A DNA stretch of 9,551 bases, taken from contig JBCCFD010000322.1 in NCBI GenBank assembly GCA_039029915.1, forward strand, positions 1 through 9,551. Direction: 5' to 3'. How positions within the stretch are numbered: the stretch's first letter is position 1; each line of letters starts with the position of its first letter. A model generated the notes under the pieces. That model saw only the letters and a program-made list of their open reading frames with translations. It searched no databases and had not been told where the DNA came from. This DNA is from QQUD01 sp039029915. Lineage in GTDB: Bacteria; Chloroflexota; Anaerolineae; Promineifilales; Promineifilaceae. The position numbers and the translations under genes are program-made. Of the stretch, positions 1 through 6,173 are shown piece after piece.

Positions 1-930
1 AAAAACGGCCGTTTCGGAGCGCAAAACATCGCCCACCCATAAATCATTGTTGGCTTCCCAGCCCGGTGGGGCATCGGTTGGGATCGCTGTGGTGTAAGCA
101 ATCTCTAATAGCTCAGTTTTGGCCGGATTCCAATCCGCCCACAGCACATTTTCAACATTGAGAGAACGCGGCTCCGAGTTAGGCTGTGTGCTTACGACCC
201 ACAGGCTGTTATTGATTTGCGTCGCAGATTCATCTTCTGCCCGCGTGAACAGCAAATGGGAACCCGTTGGTGACAATTTGAAAACGCGGTTGTCTAGCTG
301 ATTGATGTTGCTTAACTGAACTGGAAAATCAGAAGACCCACGTAAAAGTACCGGCACCCCATCACTAATATAAGCCAGTAGTCCCGAAAAATTGACGTTG
401 CCACTGACTGCGCCAATCCCCACCATTACAATTTCTTCAATGGGGGCATCAATAATGACGCTGTTGGTGGGCCATCGCTCTGACTCCAAGCCATCACGAT
501 ACACAATGCGCCAGGTGGTTTCCTGAAGCCCGTCTGCACCAGCCTGCACAATACGCGGATCGTCCGATTCACTCATCGATTCACTCCGTACAAACTGACG
601 CTCAAAAGGTATCGTTTGCTGAATGACCTCGAAACTTTCAGTAATGCGGGTGATTTCAACAATTAAACCATCTGATAGAGGTGTAAATCCGGGCGGATCA
701 AGCTCATCAAGCTCATCGAGCGTTATATCATTAGCTTCAAGCAGCTGGCGCACCGTGGCCGCGGTAGAGGTCAGGCTAAGCGTTTCGCCATCTGCCGCAA
801 CCGTAACCTCGAACGAATCGGGGCGAGAGGAGATTGCTTCGGGTGACGAACTGCACCCAGCTAGCAAAAGGATGAGGAAGGCGAACAGAGTAGTAGGGAG
901 AAAAAGTCTTCTTGTTGAGTCGAGGCTCAT
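1..930 (-). CDS. Lipoprotein with DUF348, G5 and propeller-like segments (partial, C-terminus off the left edge)
   Basis: The frame is open from the ATG at 930-928 to the window edge, 310 codons without a stop. Residues 1-26 form a lipoprotein signal: Arg7-Arg8, a hydrophobic stretch, then the lipobox LLAGC with Cys26 as the predicted lipidation site. Residues about 50-95 look like a DUF348 (ubiquitin-like) repeat, with the pattern TVRQLL, ITLDE, LSDGL and EITRI. Residues about 98-175 look like a G5 domain: IPFER, IVQAGADG, RIVYRDG, then a final VGIGA. The rest shows beta-propeller-like strands (KLSPTGSHLLFTR, LWVVST, VLWADWNP). The predicted role is an envelope-anchored adhesion or wall/glycan-binding protein; this is inferred from G5 domains elsewhere. 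A Shine-Dalgarno AGGTGA lies at 942-937. It starts 23 bp after the DUF2267-like gene and is probably co-transcribed with it. One ACGGCCGT octamer lies at 5-12. Confidence 0.8.
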   Translation of the reverse strand, partial: MSLDSTRRLFLPTTLFAFLILLLAGCSSSPEAISSRPDSFEVTVAADGETLSLTSTAATVRQLLEANDITLDELDELDPPGFTPLSDGLIVEITRITESFEVIQQTIPFERQFVRSESMSESDDPRIVQAGADGLQETTWRIVYRDGLESERWPTNSVIIDAPIEEIVMVGIGAVSGNVNFSGLLAYISDGVPVLLRGSSDFPVQLSNINQLDNRVFKLSPTGSHLLFTRAEDESATQINNSLWVVSTQPNSEPRSLNVENVLWADWNPAKTELLEIAYTTAIPTDAPPGWEANNDLWVGDVLRSETAVF

Positions 931-936
931 ATCAAA

Positions 937-942
937 TCACCT
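937..942 (-). promoter_or_regulatory. Ribosome-binding site of the lipoprotein gene
   Basis: On the minus strand AGGTGA ends 6 bases before the ATG at 930-928. It fixes that ATG as the start, and the lipobox sits at the expected distance from it. Confidence 0.65.
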
Positions 943-953
943 GAAAAATTAAA

Positions 954-1361
954 TCAGGCGTTATCCCAAACCTCACGAATTTCAGGCGATAAAGATTCAG
1001 ACACTTTATCGGTGGTGTCTTTGTCAATCAGCGTTTTTAAACCATGAAAAACACCAATAATCGCTAATTTAGCAAATTGGGGGTCAGAGTGACCGCCACG
1101 GCGCGCCACTGCACTTTGGAACTCTTGCATTGGCATATTGGTGTTGGGAAAGTGCAATAATCGAAAAACCCGATTTAATTGATCTGAAAGCTCCTGAGGG
1201 AGTTGGCCAGATAACGCCTTTTTGCCATCTTTGGCCATATAGAGACCCATCATTTTAAGCGTTGATTCACTCCAACGCTTGGCAAGCTTTTCAGAAATGA
1301 TGTTGCCTTTGGTTTGGATTGCAGAAAAGTAATTATCTAATTTTGTTGAGCTTTGCGTCAT
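954..1361 (-). CDS. DUF2267-like small protein
   Basis: A 135-residue soluble protein, probably cytoplasmic, with no signal peptide or membrane segment. The second half resembles the DUF2267 pattern: a QLPQEL segment near residue 54, then an acidic/aromatic region with EFQSAVA, GHSDPQFA, a helix with GVFHGL, and a C-terminal LSPEIREVW that is typical of the end of this domain. The function of DUF2267 proteins is not established; some sit near stress or regulatory genes. The N-terminal 45 residues are basic and show no motif I know. The start ATG at 1361-1359 is preceded by AGGAT at 1373-1369, spacing 7. The gene ends in TGA and is followed after 23 bp by the lipoprotein gene. It is divergent from rplY with a shared 209-bp control region. 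The family call rests on pattern resemblance only; the gene itself is sound. Confidence 0.7.
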   Translation of the reverse strand: MTQSSTKLDNYFSAIQTKGNIISEKLAKRWSESTLKMMGLYMAKDGKKALSGQLPQELSDQLNRVFRLLHFPNTNMPMQEFQSAVARRGGHSDPQFAKLAIIGVFHGLKTLIDKDTTDKVSESLSPEIREVWDNA

Positions 1362-1407
1362 GTTTAAAATCCTGATTCTTTTTTCGTTATCTCTTGTAAA
1401 TTGTTTG

Positions 1408-1435
1408 TTGACGATTCACGGTTAATTGTTATACT
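1408..1435 (+). promoter_or_regulatory. Sigma70-type promoter for rplY
   Basis: TTGACG at 1408-1413 and TATACT at 1430-1435 are separated by 16 bp. Each differs from consensus by one or two bases. Transcription would start near 1442, leaving a leader of about 130 nt before the rplY start, which is long for a single ribosomal protein gene. Confidence 0.6.
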
Positions 1436-1451
1436 TTAGCGTCCATTTTAC

Positions 1452-1476
1452 AATGTTTTAGACAGTCTGAAACATT
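1452..1476. promoter_or_regulatory. 25-bp dyad, candidate operator in the divergent promoter region
   Basis: AATGTTTTAGAC and GTCTGAAACATT flank a central A at 1464. Eleven of the twelve base pairs are complementary, and the single mismatch (1459/1469) would be a G-U pair in RNA. The centre has no room for an RNA loop, so a dimeric DNA-binding protein site is more natural than a hairpin. It lies just after the predicted rplY transcription start and overlaps one minus-strand TATAAT box by three bases. A related half-site, GTCTAAAA, recurs at 1520-1527. Confidence 0.45.
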
Positions 1477-1501
1477 ATAAAAGACAATTACCAAAATTAT
1501 A
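1474..1501 (-). promoter_or_regulatory. Candidate -10 boxes for the leftward DUF2267-lipoprotein pair
   Basis: On the minus strand an exact TATAAT occurs at 1501-1496 and again at 1479-1474. Neither has a good -35 hexamer at 16-18 bp, so these are supported only by the -10 match and by the divergent gene arrangement. Confidence 0.35.
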
Positions 1502-1570
1502 CCGTTACGATTGTCGTACGTCTAAAATTCCCCTCAAGTCCGAGGAAATATTAATTCAAGGATTCGTATC

Positions 1571-2209
1571 ATGTCAAACGAAAGACTCGTTGTCGAAGCG
1601 CAACCGCGTGCTGTGACCGGAAAAAAAGTAAAACAATTACGCCGTGAGGGCATTATTCCCGCCGTAATCTATGGGCAGAGTGAACCAGAGCATATCCAAG
1701 TAGAAAATGGGCCATTGCGTCGTGTATTGCGCGTTGCCGGTAAGACCCAATTGATTGATGTGCAAGTGGGTAAAAAGAAGAGGACAGTCCTGACCCGCGA
1801 AATTCAACAGCACCTGACTCGTGGTGACTTGATTCATGTTGACTTTTTAGAGGTAGACATGCAAGGGACCGTTACGTCAGATGCTGGATTGGTTACGGTT
1901 GGTATGGCGGAACCAGAAGAGCTAGGTTTAGGTATTGCCACGCTTACAACGCAAACCGTTCAAATTGAAGCGGCACCAAATGATTTGGTTTCAGAAATTG
2001 AAATTGATATGACGTTGATTAAAAAAGCGGACAGCGTTATTTTTGTTCGTGATTTGGTTGCCCCTGAAGGCGTGACCATCTTGGCAGACCCAGACACCGT
2101 TGTGGCTCGTTTCGAGGTTGCCCGCGCTGAAGTTGACTTAGATGAACTAGGTGAAGAGGGTGAAGGCGAAGGTGAAGGTGAAGGCGAAGGTGAAGAAGCC
2201 GTTGAGTAA
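1571..2209 (+). CDS. rplY: 50S ribosomal protein L25 / general stress protein CTC
   Basis: This protein binds 5S rRNA in the large ribosomal subunit. The product is 212 residues, the long TL5/CTC type and not the short L25 of enterobacteria. Residues about 5-95 form the L25 domain, with the typical TGKKVKQLRREGIIPAVIYG segment, the internal THLT-like stretch (QQHLTRGDLIHVDF) and basic RNA-contact residues. Residues about 100-185 form the C-terminal beta domain. The tail is acidic and repetitive, Gly-Glu dipeptides encoded by a hexanucleotide repeat. The start ATG has AAGGA at 1558-1562, spacing 8. It appears monocistronic: its own promoter lies upstream and terminator-like hairpins follow directly. 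In many bacteria the gene lies next to pth (peptidyl-tRNA hydrolase), which is absent here. No ACGGCCGT octamer occurs in it, in contrast to most other genes in the window. Confidence 0.95.
   Translation: MSNERLVVEAQPRAVTGKKVKQLRREGIIPAVIYGQSEPEHIQVENGPLRRVLRVAGKTQLIDVQVGKKKRTVLTREIQQHLTRGDLIHVDFLEVDMQGTVTSDAGLVTVGMAEPEELGLGIATLTTQTVQIEAAPNDLVSEIEIDMTLIKKADSVIFVRDLVAPEGVTILADPDTVVARFEVARAEVDLDELGEEGEGEGEGEGEGEEAVE
2159..2194 (+). repeat. Hexanucleotide repeat in the rplY tail
   Basis: Six consecutive units of GGTGAA or GGCGAA encode six Gly-Glu dipeptides. A seventh unit lies just before at 2150-2155, separated by one GAG codon. The repeat could change length by slippage in frame without harming the folded domains. 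Confidence 0.85.
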
Positions 2210-2213
2210 TCCC

Positions 2214-2252
2214 TACAGCATTTTGGGTAAAATCATTTAACCCAATGCTGTA
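2214..2252 (+). other. Hairpin directly after rplY
   Basis: TACAGCATT plus TGGGT pairs with ACCCAATGCTGTA, with a two-base bulge and an A/T-rich loop. No T-run follows, so alone it is not a classical intrinsic terminator. It may protect the 3' end of the mRNA. Confidence 0.6.
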
Positions 2253-2261
2253 TCTTCATGG

Positions 2262-2282
2262 AATAGTCAAGGGGCTATTTTT
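2262..2282 (+). terminator. Short intrinsic terminator after rplY
   Basis: AATAGTC pairs with GGCTATT (seven pairs, one of them G-U) around the tetraloop AAGG. A T-run ends at 2282. The stem is weak but the geometry is right. Confidence 0.5.
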
Positions 2283-2301
2283 GTAAAAAGTAAAGAATTT
2301 T

Positions 2302-2315
2302 GGAGAAGACCGGTG
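2302..2315 (+). promoter_or_regulatory. Ribosome-binding site and GTG in a different frame from the glycosyltransferase
   Basis: TGGAGAAGACC precedes GTG 2313-2315 with 7 bases between GGAG and the start codon. The same motif form (GGAGAAAA then C and a start codon) precedes the next two genes. Reading from GTG 2313 gives 18 codons and a stop at 2366-2368. A shift of -1 in the T-run at 2330-2335 would enter the long glycosyltransferase frame. Confidence 0.45.
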
Positions 2316-2335
2316 CCTTTTAGCCGGTCTTTTTT
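2304..2335 (+). terminator. Intrinsic terminator touching the glycosyltransferase start
   Basis: AAGACCGG at 2306-2313 pairs perfectly with CCGGTCTT at 2324-2331, and the T-run spans 2330-2335. This is a textbook terminator shape, but it ends one base before the GTG at 2336 that opens the glycosyltransferase frame. It also contains the alternative start GTG at 2313. It may end rplY transcription, act as a leader attenuator for the next gene, or both. Confidence 0.65.
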
Positions 2336-4408
2336 GTGTGGTTTTTGTCTAAACTTACTCGGTTAACGGTTGAAATTCTCATTTTGTTTGCCATTGTTGC
2401 GATTGCAGCCGTTTTTCGCTGGACGGGTTTGGATTGGGACGATTATAAGCATTACCATCCTGACGAACGATACATTACGTGGGTTGCCACAACGATTGAA
2501 GCCCCACCCTCTTTGGCAAATGCGCTTGTTCCCAATCAAGCGACATTTAATCCGTTTTATTGGCCTGCTGATGCGGACAGTCCGGGGATTGTGGTGCCAC
2601 AGGATGAGCAAAGAGCGTTTGCCTATGGGCATTTCCCGCTTTATCTGGGCGTTTCGGCTACCCGCTGGAGCGAGTGGTTGGCACCCCGTCTATTGCCACG
2701 TTTACCTGAAGATTGGCTTTTGTCTCAAGATTTGCTGAATGGCGGGCAGTTTGTGGAGTTTGTGCATTTAACGGCCGTTTCTCGCGCACTGACCGGTTTA
2801 TTTGATCTAGGCACAATCATTCTGACCTATTTTTTGGCACGAAGACTATTTGGCACGGCCGTTGCTATTTTAAGCGCCCTCTTCTTGACATTTAATGTCA
2901 TGCACATCCAGCTGGCCCATTTTTTTATTTCCGACCCTTATTTAACCTTTTTCATTGTGGCGGCAATCCTGTGTTGGGTAGAGGCCCTGCATCGATTTCC
3001 TAGACGTAACCATCCTGATTCCGAACGCAAACAAAGACGAGTTGCTAGCCTGTGGCTGTGGCTCGGTTGCGTGATGGTTGGGTTAGCGGTTGGTTCCAAA
3101 TTTGCCGCCATCATCTTACTCTTGCCGCTGGCGATTGTCATTTGGGTAATGTGGCCTAAAGGGTGGCTTTGGCGCATTGGTTTAGGCATCGCCATCAGTT
3201 TTGCCTCATTTTTTGTCACAAATCCATTTGCCATTGTGGATTTATCATGTGAGGTTTTGACACCGGCCGTTCAAGCAGGCCCGGTGACGATCCCTGCACT
3301 CGATTGGCGGTCGTGCTATCTTGATAATATCGTTACCCAACGGGCGATGGTGAGTGGTCAATCAGATTTGCCGTTTACGCGGCAGTACACAGGTTCGATT
3401 CCATTTTTATACTACATCGAAATGCAATTAAAGTGGGGTATGGGGCCACTGCTTGGTCTTGTCGCCTTTGGTGGGTTTGTTTGGGCTTTGTGGCAGGTTT
3501 CGCCAGGGCTGTGGCGCTGGACAAGAGCGTCAATTACTAATGAAAGCTCATTGACTCAGTATCGTTCATTGCGTCGTGTTATTTTGACCCTACCGATGCT
3601 GATTGTTTTGGCGTGGTGCATCCCTTATTTTCTGTCGACGGGCACTTTTTTTGTGAAATTTATGCGCTACCTGCAGCCGCTGGTGCCATTTCTTATGATT
3701 ATGGGGGCAGCGATGCTGTGGCAAATTAAACGGCCGTTAGTTCGCTATAGCCTAATAACGGCCGTATTGGTCACAACGGCCGTTTACGCCACCGCCTTTT
3801 TAAACATGTACCGTCTGCCCCATCCTTGGCTTCTAGGTTCAGGCTGGATTTATACGAACGTCGAGCCAGACACCCTGATTCTCAGCGAGAAATGGGATGA
3901 TGCGCTGCCCACAAGCCTCAACGTTGGGGGGGAATATCGACGCCGAAGCGAATATCGGAACGAAGAGCTTAGCTGGTTGACCAAACCAGACGGCAGGGAC
4001 GACGACGTCAAACTGCAGGTCAATTTGGCGTTGATGTCAGAAGCAGAATACCTCACCGTTGTGTCTAATCGTATTTATGGTGTGGTGACGCGCCTGCCGG
4101 ATCGGTATCCAATTTCAAGCCAATATTATCAGCTCTTGTTTGATGGCGAGTTAGGTTATGAGCCTGTTTTTGTGTTTGAGCGTAGCCCCACGATTGCGGG
4201 CTGGACTTTCCGACCAGATACTTTTACCGAACCCGATCTGATTCCACCACAGCTTGTCCAGGAGTTTTTAGATAGCAAAAAGACCGTTCCCCTTGGTCGA
4301 GCCGATGAGAGCTTTACGGTTTACGATCAATCTTTAACGATCATTTTTGAAAACAAAGAACACCTCACTGTTGATGAAATGATGGAATTATTTGAAATTG
4401 ATAATTAA
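2336..4408 (+). CDS. GT-C family membrane glycosyltransferase (PMT/ArnT-like, GT39-type)
   Basis: This is probably an integral membrane enzyme moving a sugar from a polyprenyl-phosphate donor to an outer-face acceptor; donor and acceptor are unknown. From GTG 2336 the product is 690 residues. Residues 13-28 form the first membrane helix. The first outer loop carries D33-W-D-D and HPDE at 41-44, where GT-C enzymes keep their catalytic acidic pair. Residues about 143-215 carry the conserved SRALTGLFDLGT, LARRLFG and HIQLAHFFISD (Asp200) stretches. About ten further hydrophobic segments follow up to residue 490, then a soluble C-terminal domain of about 190 residues. The start is uncertain. No ribosome-binding site precedes 2336, while GGAG at 2302-2305 is well placed for GTG 2313, which is in another frame. 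Five ACGGCCGT octamers lie in this gene. Confidence 0.85.
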   Translation: MWFLSKLTRLTVEILILFAIVAIAAVFRWTGLDWDDYKHYHPDERYITWVATTIEAPPSLANALVPNQATFNPFYWPADADSPGIVVPQDEQRAFAYGHFPLYLGVSATRWSEWLAPRLLPRLPEDWLLSQDLLNGGQFVEFVHLTAVSRALTGLFDLGTIILTYFLARRLFGTAVAILSALFLTFNVMHIQLAHFFISDPYLTFFIVAAILCWVEALHRFPRRNHPDSERKQRRVASLWLWLGCVMVGLAVGSKFAAIILLLPLAIVIWVMWPKGWLWRIGLGIAISFASFFVTNPFAIVDLSCEVLTPAVQAGPVTIPALDWRSCYLDNIVTQRAMVSGQSDLPFTRQYTGSIPFLYYIEMQLKWGMGPLLGLVAFGGFVWALWQVSPGLWRWTRASITNESSLTQYRSLRRVILTLPMLIVLAWCIPYFLSTGTFFVKFMRYLQPLVPFLMIMGAAMLWQIKRPLVRYSLITAVLVTTAVYATAFLNMYRLPHPWLLGSGWIYTNVEPDTLILSEKWDDALPTSLNVGGEYRRRSEYRNEELSWLTKPDGRDDDVKLQVNLALMSEAEYLTVVSNRIYGVVTRLPDRYPISSQYYQLLFDGELGYEPVFVFERSPTIAGWTFRPDTFTEPDLIPPQLVQEFLDSKKTVPLGRADESFTVYDQSLTIIFENKEHLTVDEMMELFEIDN

Positions 4409-4413
4409 AAGAA

Positions 4414-4492
4414 GGTGTCAGGTGTCAGCTATCAACTGTCAGGTAAAATTTATAAAACCTGAGACGTGACACTGGATACTTGACACTTTTGA
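4414..4492 (+). repeat. Inverted array of degenerate heptads between glycosyltransferase and fused MFS/spermidine synthase genes
   Basis: The left arm reads GGTGTCA, GGTGTCA, GCTATCA, ACTGTCA (4414-4441). The right arm reads CCTGAGA, CGTGACA, CTGGATA, CTTGACA, CTTTTGA (4458-4492). The two arms are imperfect reverse complements around an A/T-rich centre (4444-4457) and could fold into a long hairpin. The period of 7 is held across both arms although bases vary. It resembles the short tandem heptanucleotide repeats known from filamentous cyanobacteria, but I do not know this family. Confidence 0.7.
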
Positions 4493-4493
4493 C

Positions 4494-4497
4494 GGAG
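4494..4497 (+). promoter_or_regulatory. Ribosome-binding site deciding the TTG 4504 start
   Basis: GGAG within CGGAGAAAACC lies 6 bases before TTG 4504. This shortens the fused protein by eight residues compared with the longest open frame and keeps the repeat array outside the gene. Confidence 0.6.
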
Positions 4498-4503
4498 AAA
4501 ACC

Positions 4504-6081
4504 TTGCAACCCCCAAATCGAAAATATCTGTACTTTACCGTTTTTTCAGCTGGCATGAGCACGCTGGCGATTGAGTTTACCACCAGCCGAATGCTGCAGA
4601 CGGTTTACGGGACCTCAAATTTGGTGTGGGCAAATGTGATTGGGCTAGTGCTGTTTTTCTTGACAATGGGGTACTTTTTGGGCGGGCGTCTGGCCGATAA
4701 ACGGCCACAACCAACGGTTTTTTATACGCTTGTAAGCGTGGCGGGCTTTGCCAGTGTCTTTTTCTTGTTGCTAATGAGCGTGCTGTTAAAAACAGCGGCC
4801 GAGGCTTTAGCCGCCATCAATGCGGGTGTGGTTGTCAGTTCTCTTGTTGGGGTTGTGCTGGCCTTGGCTGTGCCAATTACGCTGTTAGGCTGCATATCGC
4901 CATTTGCGATCCGACTGGCCGTACAGGATGTGGGTGAAGCCGGTCGGATTAGTGGCCGTATTTATGCCATTTCTACATGGGGGAGCATTCTGGGAACGTA
5001 CCTGCCCGTTCTGCTTGTTATTCCAACGGTAGGGTCACGAATTACGGCCGTTATTTTCGGCGTTTTTCTGCTGCTAGTCGGTCTCTTTGGTCTATGGCAA
5101 CAAAATCAGCGGGCTGCCTTAGCAAGTTTAATCCTGCCTCTGATCTTAATTCCCACAATTTTAGGCTGGAGCCAAGGCGCGATTAAAACTTATGAAGGGC
5201 AGCTGTTTGAGACAGAATCTGCCTACAATTACATTCAAGTAGTCAGGTGGGGAGATTGCAACTACCTTTTGCTTAATGAAGGACAGGCGTTTCACTCTTT
5301 TTATTGTGACAACGGCCGTATTCCGCAAATATCTGTGTGGAGCATTATGCTGGCCGCGCCGTTTTACAATGATCCGCAACTGGTGGCTCAAAAATCACAA
5401 ATTGTTGAACGAGTCGCCGTGGTTGGCTTGGCGGCGGGTACCATTCCTAAACAGTATACGCAAACGTTTGGCCCCATCCCCATAGACGGCATTGAAATCG
5501 ACCCCGAAATTGTACAAGCTGGAAGAGATTATTTTGGCTTAACGGAGCCAAATATCAATGTCATTGTGGGAGACGGCCGTTACGAACTCAATCAGCTTGA
5601 CCATCAATACGATGTCATTACCGTTGATGCCTACAAAGTGCCGTACATTCCGTGGCATTTAACAACCCAAGAATATTTTGAAGAAATTCAGGCCCATCTA
5701 ACTGAAACGGGCGTGGTGGCTATCAATGTGGGGCGTGCGCCAAACGATCGCCGCTTAGTTGACGCAATGACCACAACCTTATTAGAAGTCTATCCATCCG
5801 TGCATGCGATTGATGTCCCAAATGCGCTTAACACCATCTTAATCGCGACCAATCAGCCTACGTTAGCAGACAATGTGGCTTTGAATTTGCAGCAGTTGAA
5901 TGTTGGTGATGATGAACTGCTGGGGCTTGTGTTGAATACGGCCGTTCAAAACACCGTCCCTCTTAACCCGTCAGACATTATCTTTACTGATGAACGAGCA
6001 CCCGTTGAAACAATCATCGATTCATTGGTGATTCGCTATCTGCTTGAGGAAGGGGCAGCTGGCTTACCAGGGCTTAATTAA
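4504..6081 (+). CDS. Fused MFS / spermidine synthase-like membrane protein
   Basis: The N-terminal 230 residues form a membrane domain of about seven to eight helices. It opens with the FSAGMSTLAIEFTTSRM stretch typical of this fusion family and includes GYFLGGRLAD. The C-terminal half is an S-adenosylmethionine-type Rossmann fold: VVGLAAGTIP near residue 305, DGIEIDPEIV near 328-337 (acidic residue binding the ribose hydroxyls), VGDGRYEL, and DVITVDAYKVPYIPWHLTT near 370. Classical spermidine synthases have a DSTDP-like catalytic stretch where this protein has DAYKV, so polyamine synthesis is not assured. TTG 4504 is chosen because GGAG at 4494-4497 lies 6 bases before it. The frame is open further upstream (TTG 4480), but that start lies inside the repeat array and has no ribosome-binding site. 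It contains four ACGGCCGT octamers and reads in the same direction as its neighbours. Confidence 0.88.
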   Translation: MQPPNRKYLYFTVFSAGMSTLAIEFTTSRMLQTVYGTSNLVWANVIGLVLFFLTMGYFLGGRLADKRPQPTVFYTLVSVAGFASVFFLLLMSVLLKTAAEALAAINAGVVVSSLVGVVLALAVPITLLGCISPFAIRLAVQDVGEAGRISGRIYAISTWGSILGTYLPVLLVIPTVGSRITAVIFGVFLLLVGLFGLWQQNQRAALASLILPLILIPTILGWSQGAIKTYEGQLFETESAYNYIQVVRWGDCNYLLLNEGQAFHSFYCDNGRIPQISVWSIMLAAPFYNDPQLVAQKSQIVERVAVVGLAAGTIPKQYTQTFGPIPIDGIEIDPEIVQAGRDYFGLTEPNINVIVGDGRYELNQLDHQYDVITVDAYKVPYIPWHLTTQEYFEEIQAHLTETGVVAINVGRAPNDRRLVDAMTTTLLEVYPSVHAIDVPNALNTILIATNQPTLADNVALNLQQLNVGDDELLGLVLNTAVQNTVPLNPSDIIFTDERAPVETIIDSLVIRYLLEEGAAGLPGLN

Positions 6082-6086
6082 ATCAT

Positions 6087-6162
6087 GGTGGCAGGGTAGC
6101 AGAGTAGCAGGATGAAAGGTTTGAAAACTTAAAGCTTAAAGCTTACAGCCTGCCGCTTTTAC
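6087..6162 (+). repeat. Octad and heptad arrays before the DUF1461 gene
   Basis: The left part has period 8: GGTGGCAG, GGTAGCAG, AGTAGCAG, GATGAAAG (6087-6118). The right part has period 7: CTTAAAG, CTTAAAG, CTTACAG, CCTGCCG, CTTTTAC (6128-6162). GGCAGG at 6090-6095 can pair with CCTGCC at 6149-6154. The layout copies the preceding spacer (purine-rich arm, pyrimidine-led arm ending in CTTTT, then GGAGAAA), but the unit sequences are different. Confidence 0.65.
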
Positions 6163-6173
6163 TGGAGAAAAAC

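Noticed and set aside
119..301. Rightward open frame of 60 codons
   Set aside because: It lies wholly antisense to the lipoprotein gene and shows no ribosome-binding site or family resemblance.
623..952. Rightward open frame of 109 codons with a long Ser run
   Set aside because: It is antisense to the lipoprotein gene. The Ser run is the reverse of the Asp-Glu-Leu repeat there, and the minus-strand frame has a lipobox, domains and a ribosome-binding site.
4480..4503. Upstream TTG start for the fused MFS/spermidine synthase protein
   Set aside because: The codon lies inside the heptad repeat arm and lacks a ribosome-binding site, whereas TTG 4504 has GGAG at 6 bases.
4414..6162. CRISPR-like arrays in the two spacers
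   Set aside because: Units are 7-8 bases, contiguous and degenerate, with no unique spacers and no cas genes.
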